A stretch of 64,000 bases of DNA, taken from Streptomyces sp. WM6378. GTDB lineage: Bacteria > Actinomycetota > Actinomycetes > Streptomycetales > Streptomycetaceae. Each line of letters begins with the position of its first letter. Position 1 is the stretch's first letter. The stretch spans positions 1 through 64,000 of the forward strand of contig NZ_LGDD01000013.1 of assembly GCF_001279695.1 (NCBI RefSeq). Direction: 5' to 3'. The notes beneath the pieces are model-generated. The model was not told where the DNA came from, did no database searches, and saw nothing but the letters and a program-made list of their open reading frames with translations. Shown here in pieces: positions 33,609-40,812 of this stretch. The position numbers and the translations under genes were made by a program.

Positions 33609-34298
33609 TCACGGGTCGCGCCGGGGCACGACCAGCGGCGCGCCCGTGCGGGGATGCGCGAGCACCTCCACGGGCTGCCGGTAGACCCGGCCGATCAGCT
33701 CCGCGTCCAGCACCTCGCGGGGCGGCCCCTCGGCCGCGAGCCGCCCGTCGTGCAGCACGGCGACCCGGTCCGCGTGCGCCGCCGCCAGACCCGGGTCGTG
33801 CAGGACGACCACGACGGCGTCCCCGGCACGGGCCCGCTCGCGGCAGATCCACCTCGGTGGCCGCCATCGCGTCCGCCACCACCGTGTCGTCCTCGTCCTC
33901 GCGTACGGTCCCGGCCCGCGGCGCCCGGCCCATCCGGACGACCTCCTCGACCGCGAAGGGGAAGGAGAGCGAGGCCTGCTGTGGCAGTACGGCCCTGCGC
34001 AGGGCGAGTTCGGGCGCGGGCCGGCCGGCGAGCGGCCGCCCGTCGATCCGTACGCCCCCGAGCTTGCGGGCACATCGCCCGCGAGGACGGCGAGCAGCGC
34101 CGACTTGCCCGCCCCGTTGGGCCCGGCGAGCGCCACGACCTCGCCGGCCCGGACCTGGAGGCCGACCCCGTCGAGCACCGGACGCCCGCCCAATTCCACC
34201 CTCAACCCACTTGCTTCCAGGGCTACTTGACCAGGCTCGGGCGGAACGGGAAGGGCCCGCGGGCCGCGTGCGGAGAAGAGGGACTTCAGGGCGCTCAT
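33609..34298 (-). pseudogene. degraded heme ABC transporter ATPase (hmuV-like)
   Basis: The start and Walker A (AGPNGAGKSALLAVLAGDV) and the end (VVVVLHDPGLAAAHADRVAVL, H-loop) are intact, but one base is missing from a C-run at 34055-34059, which throws VRIDGRPLAG into another frame. The region that should hold the ABC signature (LSGGE) and Walker B (LLLDEP) is absent: the text jumps from AATEVDLP to RERARAGDAV near 33845. Roughly 40-50 codons are gone. The protein cannot hydrolyse ATP. ATG 34298 still overlaps the permease remnant's stop as ATGA, so the original operon order is preserved. Confidence 0.88.
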
Positions 34299-34435
34299 GC
34301 CCAACCGCCGTGCTTGCGCCGGGTCCTGCGCAGGAGCCAGAAGAAGAACGGGCTGCCGAACAGGGCGGTCAGGACGCCAAGCGGCAGTTCGGCGGGCGCG
34401 ACCACCGTGCGGGCCATCAGTACGACGGCGCAGCC
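34295..34435 (-). pseudogene. C-terminal remnant of heme permease (hmuU-like)
   Basis: About 46 codons survive, ending VVAPAELPLGVLTALFGSPF then FFWLLRRTRRKHGGWA and TGA. This is the last helix and tail of FecCD-type permeases, normally about 340 residues. Everything upstream is missing; sequence from 34436 leads directly into the hmuT remnant. Large internal deletion. Confidence 0.85.
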
Positions 34436-34536
34436 GAGACGGACGGAGGCCGAACCGCGCAGATGGAGAAAGGAGACCCGGGGCTTCGCCCGGCCCTTGG
34501 GTGCGGCGCCCGCGCCGCCGAAATCCTCTGATCCGT

Positions 34537-34983
34537 ACGCGACTTGAGCTCGGCTCCGGCGCCGGGCACGCCCGGGGCGGCGGCCACCGCCTCGATCCTG
34601 AGGTCCACGTCGGCGAGGCTTTTGGCGGGCTCGACCACGGCCAGCGGTATCCCGGCGGCCCGGATCTGGTCGACCGCCTCGGCCGGTCCCGTCGTGGCCT
34701 CGGCGAGCACCAGCGTCGGCCTCGGGGACAGGACGCCCTCGGCCGAGACGTCGTGCGCCCGCGTCACCACCGGCAGCGTCGCGGCCTGTTCGAAGATGGC
34801 TGTGATGTCCCTGGCCACCACGTGTCTGCCGAGCCCGAGCGTGAAACACGAGCTCGCCGAGGGAGCCGGTGAGCGGCCGATCCGGTCGGCGGACCTCACC
34901 TCGACCTGCTTGCCGTCCGCGGACCTCACGGTGACGGGCAGCCGGGGCAGGGGAGTTGTGGCCAGCGGCTCGACCCGGTCCGC
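34537..34983 (-). pseudogene. fragment of heme-binding lipoprotein (hmuT-like) with two frameshifts
   Basis: About 150 codons of a PeripBP_2 heme-binding protein remain: VEPLATTPLPRLPVTVRSADG, then LTGSLGELVF, FTLGLGRHVVARDITAIF, PTLVLAEATTGPAEAVDQIR and IEAVAAAPGVPGAGAEL. The reading frame changes near 34881 and back near 34848 (an extra T gives GTGTTTCACG), so the short LTGSLGELVF block lies out of frame. The signal peptide and lipobox are gone at the 5' end and the C-terminal third at the 3' end. Confidence 0.85.
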
Positions 34984-34984
34984 G

Positions 34985-35203
34985 GGCTCCGGCACGGGGT
35001 CCGGCTCCGGTACGGGGTCCGGCTCCGGTACGGGAACGGCGTCCACCACCCCGTCCGGCACGGTCGGCGCCTCGGTCGGCGGGAGTGCCGCCCTTGCCGC
35101 GACCGGCGCCGACATCCCGACCGGCGCCCTGCTCGGTGCGGCCGGTGCGGTGGCCGCCGTCGGCGGCGCGATGCTGTTCGCCGCCAGGCGCCGCCGGGCC
35201 TGA
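34985..35203 (+). pseudogene. C-terminal remnant of an LAxTG-anchored HtaA-like heme protein
   Basis: The plus strand encodes GSGTGSGSGTG repeats, then a cell-wall sorting signal: LAATG, the hydrophobic helix ALLGAAGAVAAVGGAMLF and the basic tail AARRRRA with TGA. The LAxTG form is used by class E sortases of Streptomyces. Surface heme proteins with HtaA domains end this way and lie beside hmuTUV. The heme-binding domains and start are missing; the remnant is fused head-on to the hmuT fragment, as expected if a deletion removed the divergent promoter region. An 18-bp tandem repeat lies at 34985-35035. Confidence 0.7.
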
Positions 35204-35270
35204 CCCTCTCGACGGACAGGCCGCACCCCCGACCGGAGGGCGCGGCCCTGCCTGCTGCTTCAATGCGTCC

Positions 35271-35948
35271 GTGAGTGAACGAGACGTACTGATCGACGTG
35301 CTCAGGGTCTTCTGCGGCCCCGACGGCCGGCACGGCAACGCCCTCGCAGTGGTGCGCGAAGGCGCGGACGTGCCCGGCGAGGCGGCCCGGCAGGAGCTGG
35401 CGCGTCAACTCGGCTTCAGCGAGACCGTGTTCGTGGACGACCCCGAGCGCGGCACCGTCGACATCTACACCCCGGGACTGCGCCTTCCGTTCGCCGGGCA
35501 TCCGGTGGTCGGCGCCGCGTGGCTCCTCGACCTGGACGTCCTGGAACTCCCCGTGGGTGACGTCTTCGCCCGCCAGGACGGCGAGTTCACCTGGATCACG
35601 GCCCGCGCCGGCTGGGCCCCACCGCGCACCCTGCGCCAGTACGCCTCGGCTGCCGAGGTGGACGCGCTGGCGGTCCCTGAGCCGGGGGAGTGGATATACG
35701 CCTGGTCCTGGCAGGACGAGGCGGCAGGCCGGGTGAGGGCGAGGGCGTTCCCGGGCCGGGGCGACGGAATCGACGAGGACGAGGCGACGGGAGCGGCCGC
35801 CCTCCTGCTGACCCGCCAGTTGGGCCGAGCCCTGAACATCACCCAGGGCCGGGGCTCCCAACTCCTGACGGCCCCGGGCCCGGACGACACGATCGAGCTA
35901 GGGGGCCGGGTACTGCTGGAACGCGCCATGCCCCGCACCCCGTCCTGA
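35271..35948 (+). CDS. PhzF-family protein, short form
   Basis: A 225-residue PhzF homologue: DVLRVFCGPDGRHGNALAVV opens the fold, LGFSETVFVDD has the catalytic Glu, PGLRLPFAGHPVVGAAWLL follows as in the family, and DEATGAAALLL is the second-domain glycine loop. At 225 residues it is about 60 shorter than typical members such as the one at 22793, with a reduced middle region. GTG 35271 is 6 nt behind TTCAAT, a leaderless arrangement. It follows the decayed heme locus and converges on the heme oxygenase gene. Substrate unknown. Confidence 0.85.
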   Translation: MSERDVLIDVLRVFCGPDGRHGNALAVVREGADVPGEAARQELARQLGFSETVFVDDPERGTVDIYTPGLRLPFAGHPVVGAAWLLDLDVLELPVGDVFARQDGEFTWITARAGWAPPRTLRQYASAAEVDALAVPEPGEWIYAWSWQDEAAGRVRARAFPGRGDGIDEDEATGAAALLLTRQLGRALNITQGRGSQLLTAPGPDDTIELGGRVLLERAMPRTPS

Positions 35949-35984
35949 CATCGCCCGGCTCCGCCAACGGGTACTGGGTGCCCT

Positions 35985-36085
35985 ACAGGGGCGCGAGGAA
36001 CCGCGCGAGCAACCACGCACGGCCCGCAGCGGACAACGGGTTTAGGGGCGCGGGGAACTGCGCAAAAGCCCCCCAACCGCCCCGC
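35985..36085. repeat. intergenic repeat module A, two reverse copies, between convergent genes
   Basis: A diverged reverse copy (GGGGCGCGAGGAACCGCGCG, near 35990) runs to CCACGCACGGCCCGCAG, and a second copy (GGGGCGCGGGGAACTGCGCA) begins near 36045. They occupy the space between converging phzF and heme oxygenase genes, the same setting as at 14340, 29070 and 56600. Confidence 0.72.
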
Positions 36086-36112
36086 ACCCAAAATCCGCCC
36101 CCTCGCGGAGCG

Positions 36113-36775
36113 CTACGCGCTGAGCGGGAACTCCTCCCCCAGCTCCCTGAACACAGCCGTGTTCAAAGCAAAAGCTCGCTTGCACTCCTCGACAACCCGC
36201 CGCTTCTCCAGCTCATCCGCGCGCAGGGCGTCGAGCAGTACGCGATAACCCCGCTTGAACGCCGCCGGGTTGGCGATCCCCTCGAAGACGTAGAACCGTA
36301 CGCCGTCGCCCTTGCGGGCGAACCCCCACGTCCGCTCCGCCTTGTCGCGAATGATCTGCCCGCCCGACAAGTCGCCGAGATAGCGCGTGTAGTGGTGCGC
36401 CACATATCCGGCGGGCCAGGTCCGCGCGCATTCGGCGACGCGCGCCGCGTACGCGGCCGTCGCGGGCAGCGGGGTCGCGCCGCGCTGCCAGTCGGCGCCG
36501 CGCAGATGGGCCAGGTCCCGCTCAAGGGAGGCCGTGCGCATCAGCTCGGGCCGTATGAACGGCCCCGCCACCAGGTCGGTGGTGAGCGCGGAGGCGCCCT
36601 CCTCCAAGGCCCGGTACACGAACCAGAGCTGCTCGGTGTAGCGGGCGTACGCGTCGACCCCGAGCCGGCCGCCGAGCAGATCGCCCATGAACGTCGACGT
36701 CTCCGCCTCCGTGTGCTGCTCGTGCGAGGCAGTACGGATGAGGGTGGAGAAGGGCGTGGTCGCGGTGGTGGTCAA
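36113..36775 (-). CDS. heme oxygenase (biliverdin-producing)
   Basis: A 220-residue all-helical heme oxygenase (HmuO/HO-1 type), which opens heme to biliverdin, CO and ferrous iron. The proximal heme histidine is in TASHEQHTEAETSTFM (about residue 17-20), and the distal helix glycine motif is YTRYLGDLSGGQII near residue 130. TTG 36775 is the start: GGAGG lies 6 nt before it and no other in-frame start exists. The promoter carries an iron box framed by a 12-bp inverted repeat. The neighbouring heme importer is decayed, so its substrate heme must come from another uptake route or from internal heme turnover. Confidence 0.94.
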   Translation of the reverse strand: MTTTATTPFSTLIRTASHEQHTEAETSTFMGDLLGGRLGVDAYARYTEQLWFVYRALEEGASALTTDLVAGPFIRPELMRTASLERDLAHLRGADWQRGATPLPATAAYAARVAECARTWPAGYVAHHYTRYLGDLSGGQIIRDKAERTWGFARKGDGVRFYVFEGIANPAAFKRGYRVLLDALRADELEKRRVVEECKRAFALNTAVFRELGEEFPLSA

Positions 36776-36802
36776 GGCGGGCCTCCGGGGACCGAGGGGT
36801 GC

Positions 36803-36854
36803 GGGAACCAGTTGGATCGTCTCAAGTTAGGCTTACCTAAGTCAACTGGTTCCC
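36803..36854 (-). promoter_or_regulatory. iron box within a 12-bp inverted repeat, heme oxygenase promoter
   Basis: TCAAGTTAGGCTTACCTAA (36822-36840) matches the iron-box consensus at 16 of 19 bases. GGGAACCAGTTG (36803-36814) and CAACTGGTTCCC (36843-36854) form a perfect 12-bp inverted repeat around it. On the minus strand TTGACT (36847-36842) can serve as a -35 box, so the iron box sits inside the promoter and the repeat arms flank it. Confidence 0.8.
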
Positions 36855-36944
36855 GACGTCCTGTCGGTAAAAACGTACCCCGTGGGCCGGGGGCGCAACA
36901 CTCGATCAAAAAATCCCACCCGGCCCGGGTCCGGCGGCACGGGA

Positions 36945-37814
36945 CTACGGCAGCGTGAGGATCTCCGCGCCCGTCTCCGTGACCACCAGCGTGTGCTCGA
37001 ACTGGGCCGTGCGCCTGCGGTCCTTGGTGACGACCGTCCAGCCGTCCTCCCACATGTCGTACTCGTGGGTGCCGAGCGTCAGCATCGGCTCGATGGTGAA
37101 GGTCATGCCGGGCTTGATCACGGTGGTCGCGTGCGGGGCGTCGTAGTGCGGCACGATCAGGCCGGAGTGGAAGGCCGTGCTGATGCCGTGGCCCGTGAAG
37201 TCCCGTACGACGCCGTAGTCGAAGCGCTTGGCGTACGACTCGATGACCCGGCCGATGATGTTGATCTGGCGGCCCGGCCGAACCGCCTTGATCGCGCGGT
37301 TGAGGGACTCCCGGGTCCGCTCGACGAGCAGCTTCGACTCGTCGTCGACGTCGCCGCAGAAGTAGGTGGCGTTGTTGTCGCCGTGCACGCCGCCGATGTA
37401 CGCGGTGACGTCCAGGTTCACGATGTCGCCGTCCTTGAGGACGGTCGAGTCCGGGATGCCGTGGCAGATGACCTCGTTGACCGAGGAGCACAGCGACTTG
37501 GGGAAGCCGCGGTAGCCGAGCGTGGAGGGGTAGGCGCCGTGGTCGCACATGAACTCGTGCGCGACCCGGTCGAGCTCGTCCGTCGTCACCCCCGGCGCGA
37601 TGTGCTTGGCCGCCTCCTCCATGGCCCGCGCCGCGATCCGGCCCGCGGTCCGCATCAGCTCGATCGTTTCGGCGGTCTGCACTTCGGGGCCGGTGTACGG
37701 CGTGGGCATGGGCTTCCCGACGTACTCGGGACGCCGGATACGACCCGGGACGGAACGGGCCGGAGAGATCTCCCCGGGCACGAGCAGGGACTGCGACTTC
37801 GGCTGGCCAGACAT
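36945..37814 (-). CDS. map: type I methionine aminopeptidase
   Basis: A 289-residue MetAP, which removes the initiator methionine from new proteins. Metal and substrate residues lie in [38 protein letters not shown] (Asp ligands), [11 protein letters not shown] (His), MTFTIEPML (Glu) and AQFEHTLVV (Glu). The N-terminal 40 residues ([20 protein letters not shown]) form the actinobacterial extension without the zinc-finger cysteines. ATG 37814 is 7 nt behind TAGACT, suggesting a leaderless message. It is a second, non-ribosomal-cluster type copy judged by context; divergent from the small SPOR-like gene. Confidence 0.94.
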   Translation of the reverse strand: MSGQPKSQSLLVPGEISPARSVPGRIRRPEYVGKPMPTPYTGPEVQTAETIELMRTAGRIAARAMEEAAKHIAPGVTTDELDRVAHEFMCDHGAYPSTLGYRGFPKSLCSSVNEVICHGIPDSTVLKDGDIVNLDVTAYIGGVHGDNNATYFCGDVDDESKLLVERTRESLNRAIKAVRPGRQINIIGRVIESYAKRFDYGVVRDFTGHGISTAFHSGLIVPHYDAPHATTVIKPGMTFTIEPMLTLGTHEYDMWEDGWTVVTKDRRRTAQFEHTLVVTETGAEILTLP

Positions 37815-37891
37815 GCCGGCGAGTCTATCGAGCGGGTGTGGGGCAGCATGGCCTTGAGGCACCCGGCCACCGTCCCAGGAAAGAGGCACCC

Positions 37892-38122
37892 ATGGCTCTG
37901 TTCAAGAAGCGCACGGTCGGCAAACCCGGCGAGTGGTTCTACTGCCTGGTCCACCACAAGGTCGAGGAGGGCCCCGAGTGCCCGGCCAAGGACCGCTTCG
38001 GGCCGTACGCGACGCGCGAGGAGGCCGAGCACGCCATGCAGAGCGCGCAGGAGCGGAACCTGGAGTGGGAGAACGACCCCAAGTGGCACGACAAGTCGGC
38101 GCCGCAGGACGGCGAAGAGTGA
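37892..38122 (+). CDS. small SPOR-like domain protein (76 aa)
   Basis: ATG 37892, preceded by AGGAAAGAGG, encodes 76 residues: [17 protein letters not shown], then [20 protein letters not shown] and a charged end [17 protein letters not shown]. The [13 protein letters not shown] segment resembles the core of SPOR repeats, which bind denuded peptidoglycan, but there is no signal or membrane segment, so this is probably a cytoplasmic relative. Conserved small genes like this accompany methionine aminopeptidase in Streptomyces as far as I recall. Function unproven. Confidence 0.8.
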   Translation: MALFKKRTVGKPGEWFYCLVHHKVEEGPECPAKDRFGPYATREEAEHAMQSAQERNLEWENDPKWHDKSAPQDGEE

Positions 38123-38144
38123 GCCGCCGCTGACCCGCTGACGG

Positions 38145-38747
38145 TTACCAGCGGGCCGGTGGCGGCGCCGTCAGGTGGTCGGCGAGCTGGGTCAGGCGGT
38201 CGCGGAAGCGGCGCGGGCCGCGCTGCGGGGGCAGGGTGTTCTCGCCCGCGGCGGCGCTGACCAGGTGCTGCACGGTGTCCAGGTCGAGTTCCGCGTCCGG
38301 CGCCACCGTCAGGGACTCGTGGACCAGCCCCTGCACCTCGCGGTCGCCGCCGTCCAGGGCGAGCACGGTCGCGCCCGCCCGGCGCGCGTCGTGGACGCGT
38401 TCGAGCAGGCCTTCGGCGGGCCGCTCGGGCGCCACCACGAGCAGCGTCTCGCCGCGCCGGGCCGCCTCCAGGCGGCCGAGCCCGACGGACAGATGGGGCG
38501 GCCCGCCCGGCTCGACGCGGTGGCGCACCAGCGTCGGGCTCAGCTCCAAAAGGCCCGACCAGGCCGCCTCGTCGGTGAGGTGGGCGGCCAGGTGCCAGGG
38601 CTCGTAGCGCTCGGTGCCGACCAGGAGCAGCCCTCCGCCGTGCGGTACGACGGACGAACGAAGGACGCCCCCGAAGCGGCGGGTGGCCCGCAGCCACTCC
38701 GTCCCGGCGAGCACTTCCCGCAGCAGTGCGACCCGTACGGCATCCAT
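38145..38747 (-). CDS. hypothetical protein, SIS-like C-terminal half
   Basis: A 200-residue soluble protein I cannot assign. The middle, RRGETLLVVAPERPAEGLLERVHDARRAGATVLALDGGDREVQGL, has the strand-helix-strand pattern of a sugar-isomerase (SIS) fold, and the N-terminal half has a compact alpha/beta look (SSVVPHGGGLLLVGTERYEPWHLAAHL). The end RFRDRLTQLADHLTAPPP is helical. It has no membrane or export signal. It lies between the SPOR-like gene (convergent, 22 bp) and npdG (divergent, 96 bp). Coding evidence is good; function unknown. Confidence 0.75.
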   Translation of the reverse strand: MDAVRVALLREVLAGTEWLRATRRFGGVLRSSVVPHGGGLLLVGTERYEPWHLAAHLTDEAAWSGLLELSPTLVRHRVEPGGPPHLSVGLGRLEAARRGETLLVVAPERPAEGLLERVHDARRAGATVLALDGGDREVQGLVHESLTVAPDAELDLDTVQHLVSAAAGENTLPPQRGPRRFRDRLTQLADHLTAPPPARW

Positions 38748-38843
38748 GGCCGGCAGCCTGCCGCATCCGGCGCGGCCGCGGGCCGGAACCGGGCTTCGTC
38801 ATCCGAATGAAGGGCGCCGCTACGGCCGAGTAGGGTCGCCCTC

Positions 38844-39557
38844 ATGACTTCCACTGACAACGCCGGTACCGCATCGAAGCCCGCCGCGAAGGACCCCTGG
38901 GAGCTTCCGGACGTCTCCGGCCTCGTCGTCGGCGTGCTCGGCGGCACCGGCGACCAGGGCCGGGGCCTGGCCTACCGGCTGGCCCGGGCCGGCCAGAAGG
39001 TGATCATCGGCTCGCGCGCCGCCGAGCGGGCGCGGACCGCCGCCGACGAGCTCGGCCTCGGCATCGAGGGCGCCGACAACGCCGAGTGCGCGCGGCGCAG
39101 CGACATCGTGATCGTGGCCGTGCCGTGGGACGGCCACGCCAAGACGCTGGAGTCGCTGCGCGAGGAGCTGGCCGGAAAGCTCGTCGTCGACTGCGTGAAC
39201 CCGCTCGGCTTCGACAAGCAGGGCGCGTACGCCCTCAAGCCCGAGGAGGGCAGCGCGGCCCAGCAGGCGGCCGCCCTGCTGCCGGACTCCCGGGTGACGG
39301 CGGCCTTCCACCACCTCTCCGCGGTGCTGCTCCAGGACGAGTCCGTCGAGGAGATCGACACGGACGTGATGGTGCTCGGCGAGGTGCGCGCCGACACCGA
39401 CCTCGTACAGGCGCTGGCCGGCCGGATCCCCGGCATGCGCGGGGTCTTCGCCGGGCGGCTGCGAAACGCCCACCAGGTGGAGTCACTCGTCGCCAACCTG
39501 ATCTCGGTGAACCGCCGCTACAAGGCCCACGCGGGGTTGCGGGTCACCGACGTCTGA
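38844..39557 (+). CDS. npdG: F420:NADPH oxidoreductase
   Basis: A 237-residue reductase that passes hydride between NADPH and cofactor F420. The NADPH-binding motif VLGGTGDQGRGLAYRLA is near residue 35, followed by VIIGSRAAERA with the phosphate-binding Ser/Arg, then VIVAVPWDGH, VVDCVNPLG and the late VFAGRLRNAHQVESLVANLI, all typical of the Fno/NpdG family. ATG 38844 lies 7 nt behind TAGGGT, suggesting a leaderless transcript. The enzyme supplies reduced F420 to reductases used in actinomycete secondary metabolism and redox protection. The 39675 small gene follows on the same strand. Confidence 0.93.
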   Translation: MTSTDNAGTASKPAAKDPWELPDVSGLVVGVLGGTGDQGRGLAYRLARAGQKVIIGSRAAERARTAADELGLGIEGADNAECARRSDIVIVAVPWDGHAKTLESLREELAGKLVVDCVNPLGFDKQGAYALKPEEGSAAQQAAALLPDSRVTAAFHHLSAVLLQDESVEEIDTDVMVLGEVRADTDLVQALAGRIPGMRGVFAGRLRNAHQVESLVANLISVNRRYKAHAGLRVTDV

Positions 39558-39674
39558 GGACGCCCGGGCATGGTGGACACTGGACGGGTGGGTGCCGAGG
39601 GCACCCGCCCGTCCCTTTCGTCCCGCTCGACCGCAGTGCCGAAAAGCAGCCGTACCCGACAGGAGCCGACCTCC

Positions 39675-39851
39675 ATGCCCCGCCTCGCTCTGTACGCCCT
39701 CGTCGTCTGTGTCCTCGCCGTCGCCGCGGCCGTGGTCTCCTTCGCCCAGGGCAGCTGGCTCGGAATCATCTGGGTGCTGCTCGTCGGACTCTCGTCCAAC
39801 ATGTGCTGGTACTACCTGCGCCGGGGGCGCTCGGCTAGCGCTGCGGAGTGA
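39675..39851 (+). CDS. small membrane protein (58 aa)
   Basis: ATG 39675, with AGGAG 9 nt upstream, encodes 58 residues: two hydrophobic helices (LALYALVVCVLAVAAAVVSF and WLGIIWVLLVGLSSNMCWYY) joined by AQGS and a basic tail LRRGRSASAAE, so the tail is probably cytoplasmic. No family recognised. It lies 117 bp after npdG and its last 17 bp overlap the end of the convergent M50 protease gene. Unusual for its Trp and Tyr content in the second helix. Confidence 0.7.
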   Translation: MPRLALYALVVCVLAVAAAVVSFAQGSWLGIIWVLLVGLSSNMCWYYLRRGRSASAAE

Positions 39852-40629
39852 GTGAGAGGTCCGGCCAGAACTGGTAGAGGCTGCGGCCCGTCGCCGCGTC
39901 CACGTCGGACACCCCGAGCCCGTCCAGGATCGCGTAGACCAGCCGGAAGAACTCCTGGTTGATCTGGGGGATCCAGAGCATCGCGAACACCGCGAGCAGC
40001 CCGAACTGCGCGAACGGCTCGACCTGGCGCCGGGTCGAGTGCGAAAGCCACGGCTCGACGATCCCGTACCCGTCCAGGCCCGGCACCGGCAGGAAGTTCA
40101 GGAGCGCCGCCGTCACCTGGAGCAGTGCCAGGAAGGCCAGCGCGTTGCGGAAGTCGGCGGGCACTCCGTCGAGCGCGTGCAGCCAGAACGGGGCCGTGCA
40201 CACGATCGCGAACAGGACGTTGGTGAGCGGGCCCGCCGCCGAGATCAGGCTGTGCTTCCAGCGGCCCCGGATGCGGCCCCGCTCGATGAACACGGCGCCG
40301 CCGGGCAGGCCGATGCCGCCCATGATCACGAAGATCACCGGCAGCACGATCGACAGCAGCGCGTGCGTGTACTTCAGCGGGTTGAGCGTGAGGTAGCCCT
40401 TGGCGCCGACCGTGATGTCCCCGCCGTGCAGTGCGGTGCGGGCGTGCGCGTACTCGTGCAGGCACAGCGAGACGACCCAGGCGGACGTCACGAACAGGAA
40501 CACGGCCAGGCCGCGGGACGAGGCGTAACTCGTCCACACCGCCCACCCGGAGACCGCCATGACGGCGACGATCCCGAGGAAGACCGGGCTGATCCGCCGG
40601 TCGTGGTGGCGGGAGGTTGCGGTGGCCAT
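39835..40629 (-). CDS. M50-family site-2-type metalloprotease
   Basis: A 264-residue polytopic membrane protease. The zinc-binding motif is SLCLHEYAHARTALHGGD (HExxH, about residue 60) and the partner Asp is in LNFLPVPGLDGYGIVEP (NxxPxPxLDG, about residue 175). Several hydrophobic helices surround these. Members cleave transmembrane substrates or act as membrane-embedded peptidases with unknown targets. ATG 40629 is chosen because residues from here (MATATSRHHDRRISPVFLG) lead straight to helix 1; the longer open frame upstream is antisense to the AfsR gene and is not real. Confidence 0.92.
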   Translation of the reverse strand: MATATSRHHDRRISPVFLGIVAVMAVSGWAVWTSYASSRGLAVFLFVTSAWVVSLCLHEYAHARTALHGGDITVGAKGYLTLNPLKYTHALLSIVLPVIFVIMGGIGLPGGAVFIERGRIRGRWKHSLISAAGPLTNVLFAIVCTAPFWLHALDGVPADFRNALAFLALLQVTAALLNFLPVPGLDGYGIVEPWLSHSTRRQVEPFAQFGLLAVFAMLWIPQINQEFFRLVYAILDGLGVSDVDAATGRSLYQFWPDLSLTPQR

Positions 40630-40812
40630 GCGGTGGGCTCCAGTGGCTGGTGGGACGGTCGAGAGGACGCGCCCGACCGTACAGGGGCTGAGAGCCCGTG
40701 TCTGGATCGCGTCCGATATCGGGCTCGGGCTCCGCGCGTCAAACGTCTCGGGAGCGGGCGGGAGTTCCGCACCCCGGGCCCCGGGCCTTGCCGCGTCGAT
40801 GAGAATGGGGGC

